A stretch of 64,000 nucleotides of DNA from the NCBI GenBank assembly GCA_963738665.1, contig CAVTXL010000018.1:124001-188000 (forward strand), given 5' to 3'. Under the pieces are notes generated by a model. The model was not told the origin of the DNA, did no database searches, and saw only the letters and a list, made by a program, of their open reading frames with translations. Made by a program: the position numbers and the translations under genes. This document shows, piece after piece, positions 8,600 through 17,218 of this stretch; within the stretch, counting starts at the first letter, position 1, and the number at the start of each line of letters is the position of its first letter. The stretch is from JABDGM01 sp963738665. GTDB lineage: Bacteria; Planctomycetota; Planctomycetia; Pirellulales; Lacipirellulaceae.

Positions 8600-9904
8600 A
8601 TGCGCATTGCTTACATTGCCGCCGGGGCCGCTGGCATGTATTGCGGCAGTTGTCTGCACGACAACACGCTGGCCGGCGCATTGTTGGCCCTGGGGGAAGA
8701 CGTCGTCCTCGTGCCGACCTACACGCCGATCCGCACCGACGAAGAGAACTACAGCCTGCAGCGGGTTTTTTTCGGCGGCATCAATGTCTACCTGCAGCAA
8801 AAGTCGTCGCTCTTTCGCCACACGCCGTGGTGGTTCGACCGGCTGCTCGACGCACCGGCGTTGTTGGAACGGCTGTCGAAGAGTGCCAGCAGCGTCGACC
8901 CGACGCAGTTGGGCGACATGACCGTTTCGATGCTCCAAGGCGAAATCGGGAAGCAGCGCAAGGAGCTCGAGAAGCTCGTTCACTGGCTGTTGACGGAGAT
9001 CCGTCCCGAGGTCGTCCATTTGTCGAATTCGATGCAGCTCGGTATGGCCCGGATGCTGGCCGAGCGCTGCGGCCCGCCGATCGTGTGCCAACTCTCCGGC
9101 GAAGACTTATTCCTCGAAAAGCTGCCGCAACCTTACTACGGCGAGGCCCGCGCAGTGCTGCGCGAGCGGGCCGCTGACGTCGATGCGTTCGTGGCCATCA
9201 ATCGCTACTACGCCGAATTTATGGCCGAGTACCTCGACGTAGATCGGGGCCGCGTGCAGGTCATTCCGCACGGGCTGGCGCTGGAGGGTCACGGCCGGCG
9301 AATCGAGAAGCAGCCGCACGAGCCGCAAATTGTCGGCTACCTGGCGCGGATTTGTGAGGACAAAGGGCTCCATTTGCTGGTCGAGGCGTGCGAGCAACTA
9401 GCATCGAGCGGCACCGTGCCGGCATTCGTGCTGCACGCCGCTGGGTACCTCGGCGGGGGCGATCGGCCCTACCTCGAAGCGCTAGAAAAGCGGATCTCGG
9501 CCGGACCGCTGGCAGGGCGTTTTATGTATTTGGGCGAGCTGGACCGGGCCCAGAAAATCGCGTTTTTGCAGTCGCTGAACGTGATGAGCGTGCCGACAGT
9601 TTACCGCGAGTCGAAGGGATTGCCGGCCCTGGAAGCGATGGCGAACGCGGTGCCGGTCGTGCTGCCCGACCACGGCAGCTTTTCCGAGATTCTGGCCGAC
9701 ACGGGGGGTGGCCTGCTCTGCCGGCCCCTCGATCCGGCCGACTTGGCTAATAAATTGCGAAAGCTCTTGTCCGACCCAGTGCTGGCCACGGAGCTCGGCC
9801 TCATCGGCCAACAGGCGATCGAGGACCGGTACCACGCCCGCGGAATGGCCGAGGACACGCTGGTCCTGTATCACCGGCTGACGGCGCGGGCGAACGGTGG
9901 CTAG
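8600..9904 (+). CDS. GT4-family glycosyltransferase
   Basis: This is a GT-B fold glycosyltransferase of about 434 residues. ATG 8600 was chosen because MRIAYIAAGAAGMYCGSCLHDNTLA is a typical N-terminal domain start. The C-terminal domain has IVGYLARICEDKGLHLLVEA and the retaining-GT motif ESKGLPALEAMANAVPVV, which carries the EX7E pair that contacts the nucleotide sugar. It starts 75 bp after the FAD oxidoreductase on the same strand and may glycosylate the product of the upstream genes. Donor and acceptor are unknown. The middle of the protein (SSLFRHTPWWFDRLLDAP) is longer than in minimal GT4 enzymes. Confidence 0.85.
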   Translation: MRIAYIAAGAAGMYCGSCLHDNTLAGALLALGEDVVLVPTYTPIRTDEENYSLQRVFFGGINVYLQQKSSLFRHTPWWFDRLLDAPALLERLSKSASSVDPTQLGDMTVSMLQGEIGKQRKELEKLVHWLLTEIRPEVVHLSNSMQLGMARMLAERCGPPIVCQLSGEDLFLEKLPQPYYGEARAVLRERAADVDAFVAINRYYAEFMAEYLDVDRGRVQVIPHGLALEGHGRRIEKQPHEPQIVGYLARICEDKGLHLLVEACEQLASSGTVPAFVLHAAGYLGGGDRPYLEALEKRISAGPLAGRFMYLGELDRAQKIAFLQSLNVMSVPTVYRESKGLPALEAMANAVPVVLPDHGSFSEILADTGGGLLCRPLDPADLANKLRKLLSDPVLATELGLIGQQAIEDRYHARGMAEDTLVLYHRLTARANGG

Positions 9905-10048
9905 TAACCTGGGCGAAACGCCGTGCGATGTGGTGAACAACACTTGGCACGCCCCGGATTTAAGGATAAAATCCAGGGCTTGTCGTCGCCACGATTGTCG
10001 AGCGGCCGCCGTAGGTGAATCCAAGATCCTTCTTACATCAAAAACGTC

Positions 10049-10324
10049 ATGCCTCCGTACCGAGATCACAGCAACAGCAACGCCAATAAGCGCAAGCCGA
10101 TGAAGAAGGTCGCCAAACGCGATCCGTTGTATATCGACGGTGTGGCGCCGCGGCCGATGTACGTCGATTACAAAGACCTCGACCTGCTCTCGAAGCTCAC
10201 GAACCGGCACGGCCGGATTGTCAGCCGACGGAAAACAGGCTGCCACGCGGCCAGCCAGCACGCGGTCGCGCGGGCCATCAAGCGGGCGCGGTTCATGGCC
10301 CTGTTGCCGTATGTAGGCGACTGA
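10049..10324 (+). CDS. rpsR: 30S ribosomal protein bS18
   Basis: The 91-residue product carries the bS18 core: VDYKDLDLLSKLTNRHGRIVSRRKTGCHAASQHAVARAIKRARFMALLPYV. The protein binds the platform of the 30S subunit next to bS6. A basic N-terminal extension of about 20 residues (NSNANKRKPMKKVAKRD) is longer than in E. coli but common among S18 variants. The gene stands alone here: neither rpsF nor rplI, its frequent operon partners, is next to it. The 144 bp before it contain a short TA-rich stretch that may carry its promoter. Confidence 0.92.
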   Translation: MPPYRDHSNSNANKRKPMKKVAKRDPLYIDGVAPRPMYVDYKDLDLLSKLTNRHGRIVSRRKTGCHAASQHAVARAIKRARFMALLPYVGD

Positions 10325-10436
10325 CCAGGAAACAGACAAAGATACCCAGAGACTCGGAGAAGGCAAGGTTCTCCCTGTCTTCCGTCTCGTTGTCGGTGAG
10401 CGTGGCGGCTAAGACCTGTTTCAGAACATACCGACC

Positions 10437-10859
10437 GTGTCCACCTCTTTCCACACCACCCGCCTCGTCGAGTTCAGCGACACCGACATGGCGGGGATCA
10501 TGCACTTCTCGGCGTACTTCCGCTACATGGAAGCCGCCGAGCACGAGCTGTTGCGCAGCATCGGGTTAAGTGTGTACTCCGAGATTGACGGCGCGGTCGT
10601 TAGTTTTCCGCGTGTCGCGGCGTCGTGCGATTATACTTCGCCGGTCCGCTGCGAAGACGTACTCGACATCGACGTCACGGTCAAGCGCGTCGGCACGAAA
10701 AGCGTGACGTACACGTTTTGCTTCCGCGACCGCGACCGCGACGTGGCCACGGGGAAAATGACCAGCGTCTGCTGTCGCGTCGAGCACGGCAAGTCGCCGG
10801 TCTCGATACCAATTCCCGACGCGTTTGCGGAACGGCTGCGGCGGTTTACGGGGGACTAG
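10437..10859 (+). CDS. 4HBT-type acyl-CoA thioesterase
   Basis: This 140-residue single hotdog-domain protein of the 4-hydroxybenzoyl-CoA thioesterase/YbgC group hydrolyses acyl-CoA thioesters. The catalytic-loop motif is VEFSDTDMAGIMHFSAYFRYMEAAEHELL, with the nucleophilic or base Asp in DTDMAGIMHF. GTG 10437 is used because the hotdog helix begins close behind it and no ATG precedes it in frame. Its TAG stop (10857) lies in the same frame as, and directly upstream of, the LolD-like ATPase coding sequence. The physiological acyl group is unknown. Confidence 0.85.
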   Translation: MSTSFHTTRLVEFSDTDMAGIMHFSAYFRYMEAAEHELLRSIGLSVYSEIDGAVVSFPRVAASCDYTSPVRCEDVLDIDVTVKRVGTKSVTYTFCFRDRDRDVATGKMTSVCCRVEHGKSPVSIPIPDAFAERLRRFTGD

Positions 10860-10943
10860 ATCGGCGCAACGGCCGACAACATCGCCGCGGCCGACCTCAT
10901 CGTCGACCGGATCGTCAAAGAATTTCCGACCCCCGCCGAGCCG

Positions 10944-11564
10944 TTGCGGGTGCTGGACAGTGTTTCTTTCTCTCTTTCTCTGGGCCAGAATCTGGCGATC
11001 GTGGGGCCCAGCGGCTCGGGTAAGAGCACGCTCCTGTCGATCATCGGCACACTGGAACCCCCCACGTCCGGCAGCATTCGCCTTAGCGGCCAGGATCCCT
11101 TCGGCCTCGGCGAAGAGGCGCTGGCCGAGTTTCGCCGCCGGCAGATCGGCTTTGTGTTTCAAGAACACCATCTGCTGCCGCAGTGCACCGTGCTCGAGAA
11201 CGTACTCGTGCCGTTTCTCGCCGACGGGGCGGCCAACATGGCGGACCGCGATCGCGCAATCGATTTGCTCCGCCGCGTGGGTCTCGGGGAACGGCTCAGC
11301 CATCGCCCGGCCGAACTTTCAGGCGGCGAGCGGCAGCGGGTGGCGATCGCCCGCGCGTTGGTTCGCGGCCCGAAGCTATTGTTAGCGGATGAGCCGACGG
11401 GAAATCTCGATCGCACGACTGCCCACTCAATTACGCAGCTCTTGCTGGCGCTGCAGGCCGAGCAGAACACGATGTTGATCGTCGTCACGCATAGCGAGGC
11501 TTTGGCCGATGCGCTTGGTTCGCGTTTGGAACTGGACGCGGGTCAACTGGTGGCAGTTGCGTGA
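10944..11564 (+). CDS. LolD-like ABC transporter ATP-binding protein, start unclear
   Basis: The protein has Walker A GPSGSGKSTLL, Q-loop FVFQEHHLLPQCTV, signature LSGGERQRVAIARAL, Walker B LLLADEPTGNLD and H-loop VVTHSEAL, all placed as in the LolD/MacB/FtsE group that drives lipoprotein release or efflux. TTG 10944 is the first ordinary start codon, but the conserved N-terminus clearly continues upstream. The in-frame residues ADLIVDRIVKEFPTPAEPL from about 10890 match the usual beginning of LolD proteins, and there is no ATG, GTG or TTG before the thioesterase stop at 10857. Either a base error hides the start or a rare codon is used. No permease gene adjoins it. Confidence 0.85.
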   Translation: MRVLDSVSFSLSLGQNLAIVGPSGSGKSTLLSIIGTLEPPTSGSIRLSGQDPFGLGEEALAEFRRRQIGFVFQEHHLLPQCTVLENVLVPFLADGAANMADRDRAIDLLRRVGLGERLSHRPAELSGGERQRVAIARALVRGPKLLLADEPTGNLDRTTAHSITQLLLALQAEQNTMLIVVTHSEALADALGSRLELDAGQLVAVA

Positions 11565-11615
11565 CGGCCCTGTCACTCGCAGGGCAATAGACGGCGGCGG
11601 CGGCTTTGGGCGAAC

Positions 11616-13081
11616 ATGCATGACACGAGCGACACGATCGTAGCCGTTGCATCCGCCGGGGGCGGGGGCGCCCGTGGCATTGTGCGCATCAGCGGGCCGG
11701 GATCGGTGCCAATCGTCTCCGCGTGCTTCGTCGCGAGAGACATGGCGCCGCTCGACCAGATTCGGCGCGAACGGCGGTAGCGGGCAGCGTCGCCGTTGAT
11801 CTGGATTGCGGTGGCGCGGCTGCTTCGCGGCCTTTCCAGCTCGATTGCGATTTGTTTCTTTGGCCGGGCGTCCGCAGTTATACCCGCCAGCCGCTGGCCG
11901 AGCTGCACGTGCTCGGCTCGCCGCCGCTAGTCGAGGCAGTGTTGGCGGCCATTTGCCGCGCCGGCGCACGTCCGGCCGAGCCGGGCGAGTTCACGCTGCG
12001 GGCCTTTCTGGCGGGCCGCATCGATCTCACCCAGGCCGAAGCGGTGCTCGGCGTCATCGACGCCCGTGGCGAGAATGAGTTTTCGGCCGCTCTCGCCCAG
12101 TTAGCCGGCGGCCTCGGCCACCCGCTCACACAACTGCGCGACAATTTACTGCAGCTACTTGCCGAGCTGGAAGCCGGCTTGGACTTCGTCGATGAAGGCG
12201 TCCATTTCATCGGAACTGACGAAATTCTCGCCAGGCTGGATGCAGCTCGCCGGATGCTGGAGGAGATCATCCGCCAAATGATTCAACGCGCTTCTACGGA
12301 ACGCTTAACGCAAGTCGCCCTCGTTGGCCCTCCAAACGTCGGAAAGAGCAGTCTGTTCAATGCACTCGTCGCTCGCCGTCCTCCGGTGAATTTCGACCAT
12401 GCGGCGCATCACTCCAGTGCCTTGGTTTCTCCCGTCCGCGGTACGACGCGCGATTACCTGACGGCGAAGGTCAGATTGGCGGGCACCGCCTGCGAGCTAG
12501 TCGATACTGCCGGCGTGGAGAGGGACCGGCAACTTGCCTGCGATTCGACCGCGCTTGACGGCACAATTGACGCGGCAGCCCAAGTGCTGGCCGCGCGACA
12601 GCGCGAGCGAGCACTGGTGAGAGTATTTTGCGTGGACGGAACTGCGTCCGCCGCGGGGCTGGAGTTAATCGCGGCCGCCCGGCCGCTCGATCCGGCGCGG
12701 GATCTGGTGGTCGCGACGAAAGCCGATCTGCTCGCATCAGCGGGCGCGATTTCCAACGAAAACTCGCCAATTGCAGTCAGCAGCGTCACTGGAGAAGGCC
12801 TCGAAGAGCTCGCACGTCGAATTGGCTGGCTGCTGTGCGGCGAAGCCGCGGTAGGTCACGCAGAAGCCGTCGGTGCGACCGCGGAGCGCTGCAGAGAAAG
12901 CGTTCGGCGGGCGTCGGAAGCAATCGAGCGCGCCGCGGCCAATGTTCGACAAGTTGCAGGCGACGAACTGACGGCCGCCGAGATTCGCGCGGCCGTCCAT
13001 GAGCTGGGCTGCGTAGTCGGCGCGGTCTTCACGGACGACTTGCTCGACCGCATCTTCAGCACGTTCTGCATTGGAAAATAA
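11616..13081 (+). CDS. mnmE: tRNA modification GTPase MnmE, frameshifted
   Basis: MnmE, with MnmG, installs the carboxymethylaminomethyl group on wobble U34 of tRNAs. ATG 11616 begins MHDTSDTIVAVASAGG, the normal tetrahydrofolate-binding N-terminus with VRISGPG. The frame is lost near 11770 (one missing base) and continues as RTAVAGSVAVDLD. The remaining protein has the helical domain, a G domain with GPPNVGKSS (G1), GTTRD (G2), DTAGVE (G3) and TKAD (G4), and the invariant C-terminal CIGK that carries the catalytic Cys. The G domain has short insertions relative to common MnmE, for example around VVLE-type positions near 12540-12610. All functional motifs are intact, so the break is probably a sequence error. 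Confidence 0.9.
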
Positions 13082-13173
13082 AGCCAGATCTCGTTGCCGC
13101 GCTCCGCCCGCCACGGCGGATTTGCGATGCGGGAGTAACGTTGCAACTCGGACCCAGAGAATGACCAGCTACG

Positions 13174-14172
13174 TTACAACGTATCCGGGCTCGGAAATCC
13201 GAGCCGCTTATCGACAAGGTTTCGCAACGGGCGTCCGGCGAAATAGCGATTGAGGTTTTCGCACACAAAGTTCGTCATGTCGTCGGCCCGCGTGGCCGCC
13301 TGGCCGCCCACGTGCGGCGTGATGATCACGTTCGGCAGGTCCCACAGTTTGCTGTCGACTGGCAGCGGTTCCGGGTCGGTGACGTCAACGGCCGCGCCGC
13401 CCAAGTGGCCGCTTTCAAGCGCGGCCACCAGGTCGTCCGAAACGACCAAAGGGCCACGGGCCACGTTCACCAAAATTGAGCCCCGTGGCAACAACGTCAG
13501 CCGCCGCGCGTCGATCATGTGCCGCGACTGGTCGGTGAGCGGCGCCGCGAGAATCAGAATGTCGATCCGCGGCAGGATCCCGTCCAATTGATCGGCCGGC
13601 AGCAGCTCGGCGACGCACGCCGGTTTGTCGATGGGAAACCAATCGGTAGCGAAGATCGTAGTGTGAAATACGCTGAGCACCTCGGCCAGCCGCCGGCCAT
13701 TGCCGCCCAGGCCGACGATGCCGATCCGCGCGCCGTGCAAGTCGCGCGTCGGCAGGCGGATGAACTCACGGGCCCGCTGAGCGCGGAAAAACGCCGGCAG
13801 GCTGCGCAAGAGGCCAGCCAAGAGGGCCATGGTGTGGTCCGCCACTTGGTTGGCGAGCACGCCCGAAGCGCTCGTGACGATGATGTCCGAAGCCACCACC
13901 GACGGGACTAGGCAGTGGTCGAGCCCTGCCGCCGAGGACTGAATCCACCGCAGCCGGCCGCCCGCGACGACGTTATCCCACGGCACGGGCACCTTGGCGT
14001 GGCCAATGAACAGGTCGGCCGCCGGCAACTCGGCGGCGACCCGCTCCTGGCCTGCGTCGACGATTTCGGCCCCCGGCGCCGCGGCCGCGATTTGGGCGAC
14101 GTGGCGCGGCTCGACCGGGTAACACAGGACGATTCGCGGATGAGCGACTGGCGATGACGGGGAAATTGGCAT
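13174..14172 (-). CDS. D-2-hydroxyacid dehydrogenase (NAD-dependent)
   Basis: The 332-residue protein has the two-domain layout of D-isomer 2-hydroxyacid dehydrogenases. It has GIVGLGGNGRRLAEVL for NAD binding, NVARGPLV with the substrate-binding Arg, the DPEPLP segment with the catalytic-pair Glu, and ITPHVGG with the acid/base His. The family interconverts 2-keto and D-2-hydroxy acids such as glyoxylate/glycerate or phosphoglycerate. The substrate is not evident. It stands alone on the minus strand, with its ATG (14172) 46 bp from the divergent DoxX-like gene, so the two probably share a compact intergenic promoter region. Confidence 0.87.
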   Translation of the reverse strand: MPISPSSPVAHPRIVLCYPVEPRHVAQIAAAAPGAEIVDAGQERVAAELPAADLFIGHAKVPVPWDNVVAGGRLRWIQSSAAGLDHCLVPSVVASDIIVTSASGVLANQVADHTMALLAGLLRSLPAFFRAQRAREFIRLPTRDLHGARIGIVGLGGNGRRLAEVLSVFHTTIFATDWFPIDKPACVAELLPADQLDGILPRIDILILAAPLTDQSRHMIDARRLTLLPRGSILVNVARGPLVVSDDLVAALESGHLGGAAVDVTDPEPLPVDSKLWDLPNVIITPHVGGQAATRADDMTNFVCENLNRYFAGRPLRNLVDKRLGFPSPDTL

Positions 14173-14218
14173 AACATAGGTTGTTGCGGTTCGTTACCTC
14201 ATTGGCAAGGGCCAGGCG

Positions 14219-15208
14219 ATGCTGGATCGACGCAGACAACTGGGGATATTTGCTGTTTTCAGCCTCGTGGTGCTGCGGCTGGCCATTGGCTGGCACTTTT
14301 ACCGCGAGGGAACTAGCAAGCTAACGTACGATAAGGTCCATCGCCGTTTTGACGTGACCTTCTCGGCCGACGGCTTCTTAGCACAGGCCAAAGGACCGCT
14401 CGCCGAGCGGTATCAATCGTTTGCCCCATCCGGCCACAATTGGTCGCGCCTGCTGGCCGCGCCGGAACCGGACGGCGAGAATTCCGAAAACGCTGCCGGC
14501 CCGCCGTACAAAGACTGGCTAACTCGAATCACCGACGATTGGAAACAGCTCGTCGCGAAGTTCGCCGCCATTCCAAATGTAAGCGACGAGCAAACGAAGG
14601 CGGCCGAAGCCGCACTGGAAGCGCGGAAGAAGGAACTCTCGGATTACTTGGCTGAGGAGTCGGAAGCAATTGCCGATTATCGGCATGAGTTGTCGCGAAC
14701 GGAGAAGTTGGCGGCTGCGCCGGAGGCGAGCGGCGTGCCGTTCGTGGAAAGCCGGGTGGAAACCGAGCAGGCGAAGAACCGGCGCACGCCGCAGGCTTGG
14801 GTCGAGCGAGTAAACGGGTTTGACCGGGACTTGACCGATGACTTACGCAATCTTCTGACCGACGAGCAGCGGGCCGACGCAGCGACGGCGGACGCGCTGA
14901 CGACGGACGAAGCGCAGCGCCTGCACGTCACGAACCTGGCCGTCACCATCGTCACGGTCGGAGTGGGGATTTGTTTGCTGATCGGCTTCTTTACTCGGTT
15001 GGCGTCGCTGGTGGGGGCACTTTTCCTGGCCGCAGTCGTTGCCTCGCAACCGCCGTGGGCGCCGGGCACGGTGGCGACATTCAATCAAATTGTTGAGTTG
15101 GCCGGACTGTTGGTGCTGGCCGGCACCGGCGCAGGCCGCTGGGCCGGGCTGGACTATTTCGGCTACGCCCTGTGGAACCGCATTCGCGGAGGGCGTGGCA
15201 ACACCTGA
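14219..15208 (+). CDS. DoxX-like membrane protein with large soluble insert
   Basis: The 329-residue protein has one N-terminal transmembrane helix (FAVFSLVVLRLAIGWHFYREG), then a hydrophilic, charged, partly coiled-coil segment of roughly 210 residues. It ends with three helices (LAVTIVTVGVGICLLIGFF, ASLVGALFLAAVVAS, IVELAGLLVLAGTGAG) followed by RWAGLDYFG. The helix pattern and the RLxxGxxFxxxGxxKL-type N-terminus resemble the DoxX family, whose members are small four-helix proteins linked to quinone or thiol redox processes. The insert between helices 1 and 2 is the unusual part and is seen, by recollection, in planctomycete homologues. It is transcribed divergently from the dehydrogenase gene. 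Confidence 0.6.
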   Translation: MLDRRRQLGIFAVFSLVVLRLAIGWHFYREGTSKLTYDKVHRRFDVTFSADGFLAQAKGPLAERYQSFAPSGHNWSRLLAAPEPDGENSENAAGPPYKDWLTRITDDWKQLVAKFAAIPNVSDEQTKAAEAALEARKKELSDYLAEESEAIADYRHELSRTEKLAAAPEASGVPFVESRVETEQAKNRRTPQAWVERVNGFDRDLTDDLRNLLTDEQRADAATADALTTDEAQRLHVTNLAVTIVTVGVGICLLIGFFTRLASLVGALFLAAVVASQPPWAPGTVATFNQIVELAGLLVLAGTGAGRWAGLDYFGYALWNRIRGGRGNT

Positions 15209-15232
15209 TTGGAACCGCGGATCGATTTACCA

Positions 15233-15262
15233 GGTAGGACGGACAATCCTGTCCGTCCTACC
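15233..15262. repeat. Dispersed hairpin repeat, copy 1
   Basis: This is a perfect palindrome with 13-base arms (GGTAGGACGGACA and its complement) around a 4-base ATCC loop, between the DoxX-like and Gfo/Idh genes. Related elements with the same arms are at 49121-49183 and 63012-63067. Confidence 0.9.
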
Positions 15263-15361
15263 ACAGACGACATGCTTCGCCGAATGCGAAAGAATTCGAT
15301 TGGCGTCTGAAGGCTTACAATTTCAGCAATTGATACTCGAACTCGAAACACGGGCGATGCG

Positions 15362-17158
15362 ATGAACCTTTCACCGGAAGAACGGCAGACGGGCAAGCAA
15401 AACTTCGACGAGGCGGTCGGCACGACGCGCCGCGATTTCTTGAAGGGCTCGGTGTTGGCGGGCGGCGTGGCCGCGGTCGGCCTCGGTTCGATTTATTTCG
15501 GTTACGGCGGCAAGATCGACGACCGCCTGCGGGTCGGCGTCATCGGCACGGGCGACGAAGGCAACGTGCTGATCGGCTCGCTGAATCCCGAGTTCATCGA
15601 CGTCGTCGCGATCTCCGATATTCGGCCTTACAGTTTGCACCGCGCTTTTTACGGCGATTGGTCGAACGACGGTACGCGCGAAGCGCGGCCCGGCCTATTG
15701 GAAGTGTACAAATCGGAGAAGTGGGCCGACCGCAGCCAGGCCGAGAAACACATCAAGGTTTACAAGGACCATTATCAAGACTTGCTCGACGACCCGAACG
15801 TCGAGGCGGTAATCATCGCCGTGCCCTTGCACTTGCATCACGACGTAGCCGTGGCCGCGATGCGCAAGGGCAAGCACGTGCTGACCGAGAAGCTGATGGG
15901 CTACGACGTCGGCCAGTGCAAGGAGATGGCCCGCGTGTCGGCCGCGGCCCGGGCCACATCGGGCGACCCGATCGTGTTCGCCGTCGGCCATCAGCGGCAT
16001 TACAACATTCTTTACGACAACGCGGTCGACCAGATCCGCCGCGGCCTGATCGGCGACATCCACCACATTCGCGCCCAGTGGCACCGCGGGAACCTGCCGG
16101 GCAACGACAGTTGGCAGCCGCCGCTGCCCGAGCCGACGCATTACACGTACGCTGAGTATGAGAAGTCGTTCGGCGAAGCGAAGAATACGGCGGACCGGCG
16201 AAAGCTGGCGGATGCCCATCCGCTCTACGATCAACTCCGCAGTTGGCAAGGCCGCTTGAAGGCGGCTCGCGGCGCGGAGGTCGAGACGTGGCAAAAGCGC
16301 GTCGAGCAGGTCAAAGTGCAGCTTGAGGACATTGCCGTCGATGCCGCATCGTACGGCTACACGGCGAAGGAGCTGCCGATCGGCCGCACGCGGACGCCGC
16401 TCGAGGAGCTCATCCGCTGGCGGCTGTGGGCCCGCACGGGCGGCGGCCTGATGGCCGAGCTCGGCAGCCACCAGCTCGATGCGTCGAGCATTTTCATCTC
16501 GGCCCAACAACCGGGCGGTCACAAGGCCAAGCCGCTGTCAGTCGTCGGCGTCGGCGGGCGAAGCATCTTCCCGGCCGACCGCGATTGCGACGACCACGTC
16601 TACTGCATGTTCGAGTTTCCCGGGCGGGGCTACTACAAGAGCGAGGACATGAAGGACGTCGACGACCCGGAGAAGAAAGTCGTCGTCACCTACTCGTCAA
16701 TCAACGGCAACGGGTTTGGCGATTACGGCGAGACAGTGCTGGGCACGAAGGGCACGATTTTACTCGAGCGCGAACAAGAGGCGATGCTTTTCAAGGGTTC
16801 GAACACCTCGACGCGGATCGAAGTTCGTAACGCCGCCGGCGGCCCGGCGATGGACACCTACGAAACCGGCGGCGGCGGCGCGGCGCTGGCCCAGGCGGCC
16901 CTGCCGGCCGACGTCAGTCGCGGCTACCGCGAGGAAATCGAGCATTGGGCCTGGTGCATTCGCAATCCAGATCCCAAGCACAAGCCGCGCTGCACGCCCG
17001 AGGTGGCGTTGGCCGACGCTGTGATTGCCCTTGTGAGCAACGTCGCTATCGACGGCAAGGAGCGGATCGAGTTCCAGCCCGCCTGGTTCGACATCGCCAG
17101 CGACGAGACGCCCGACGGCACGAAGCCGCGCGCAGCCGACGACGTCACGGTCGCTTAG
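15362..17158 (+). CDS. Tat-exported Gfo/Idh/MocA family oxidoreductase
   Basis: The 598-residue protein has a twin-arginine signal (TTRRDFLKGSVLAGGVAAVGLGS, about residues 20-43) and an NAD(P)-binding Rossmann domain beginning LRVGVIGTGDEGNVLIG. It carries the family EK-type motif in GKHVLTEKLMGYDVGQCKEM and then a long substrate domain. At nearly 600 residues it exceeds the usual 350-450, with an inserted charged region (about 270-340: KNTADRRKLADAHPLYDQL onward). Family members oxidise or epimerise sugars; Tat export implies a cofactor-loaded enzyme in the periplasm. It lies 60 bp upstream of a MalK-like gene on the same strand. Sugar specificity is unknown. Confidence 0.85.
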   Translation: MNLSPEERQTGKQNFDEAVGTTRRDFLKGSVLAGGVAAVGLGSIYFGYGGKIDDRLRVGVIGTGDEGNVLIGSLNPEFIDVVAISDIRPYSLHRAFYGDWSNDGTREARPGLLEVYKSEKWADRSQAEKHIKVYKDHYQDLLDDPNVEAVIIAVPLHLHHDVAVAAMRKGKHVLTEKLMGYDVGQCKEMARVSAAARATSGDPIVFAVGHQRHYNILYDNAVDQIRRGLIGDIHHIRAQWHRGNLPGNDSWQPPLPEPTHYTYAEYEKSFGEAKNTADRRKLADAHPLYDQLRSWQGRLKAARGAEVETWQKRVEQVKVQLEDIAVDAASYGYTAKELPIGRTRTPLEELIRWRLWARTGGGLMAELGSHQLDASSIFISAQQPGGHKAKPLSVVGVGGRSIFPADRDCDDHVYCMFEFPGRGYYKSEDMKDVDDPEKKVVVTYSSINGNGFGDYGETVLGTKGTILLEREQEAMLFKGSNTSTRIEVRNAAGGPAMDTYETGGGGAALAQAALPADVSRGYREEIEHWAWCIRNPDPKHKPRCTPEVALADAVIALVSNVAIDGKERIEFQPAWFDIASDETPDGTKPRAADDVTVA

Positions 17159-17218
17159 GGGAATGGCGACGCTCACGGCTCTGGAATCACGGACTGCGAC
17201 GCGCCGCTGGCGGGTTTC

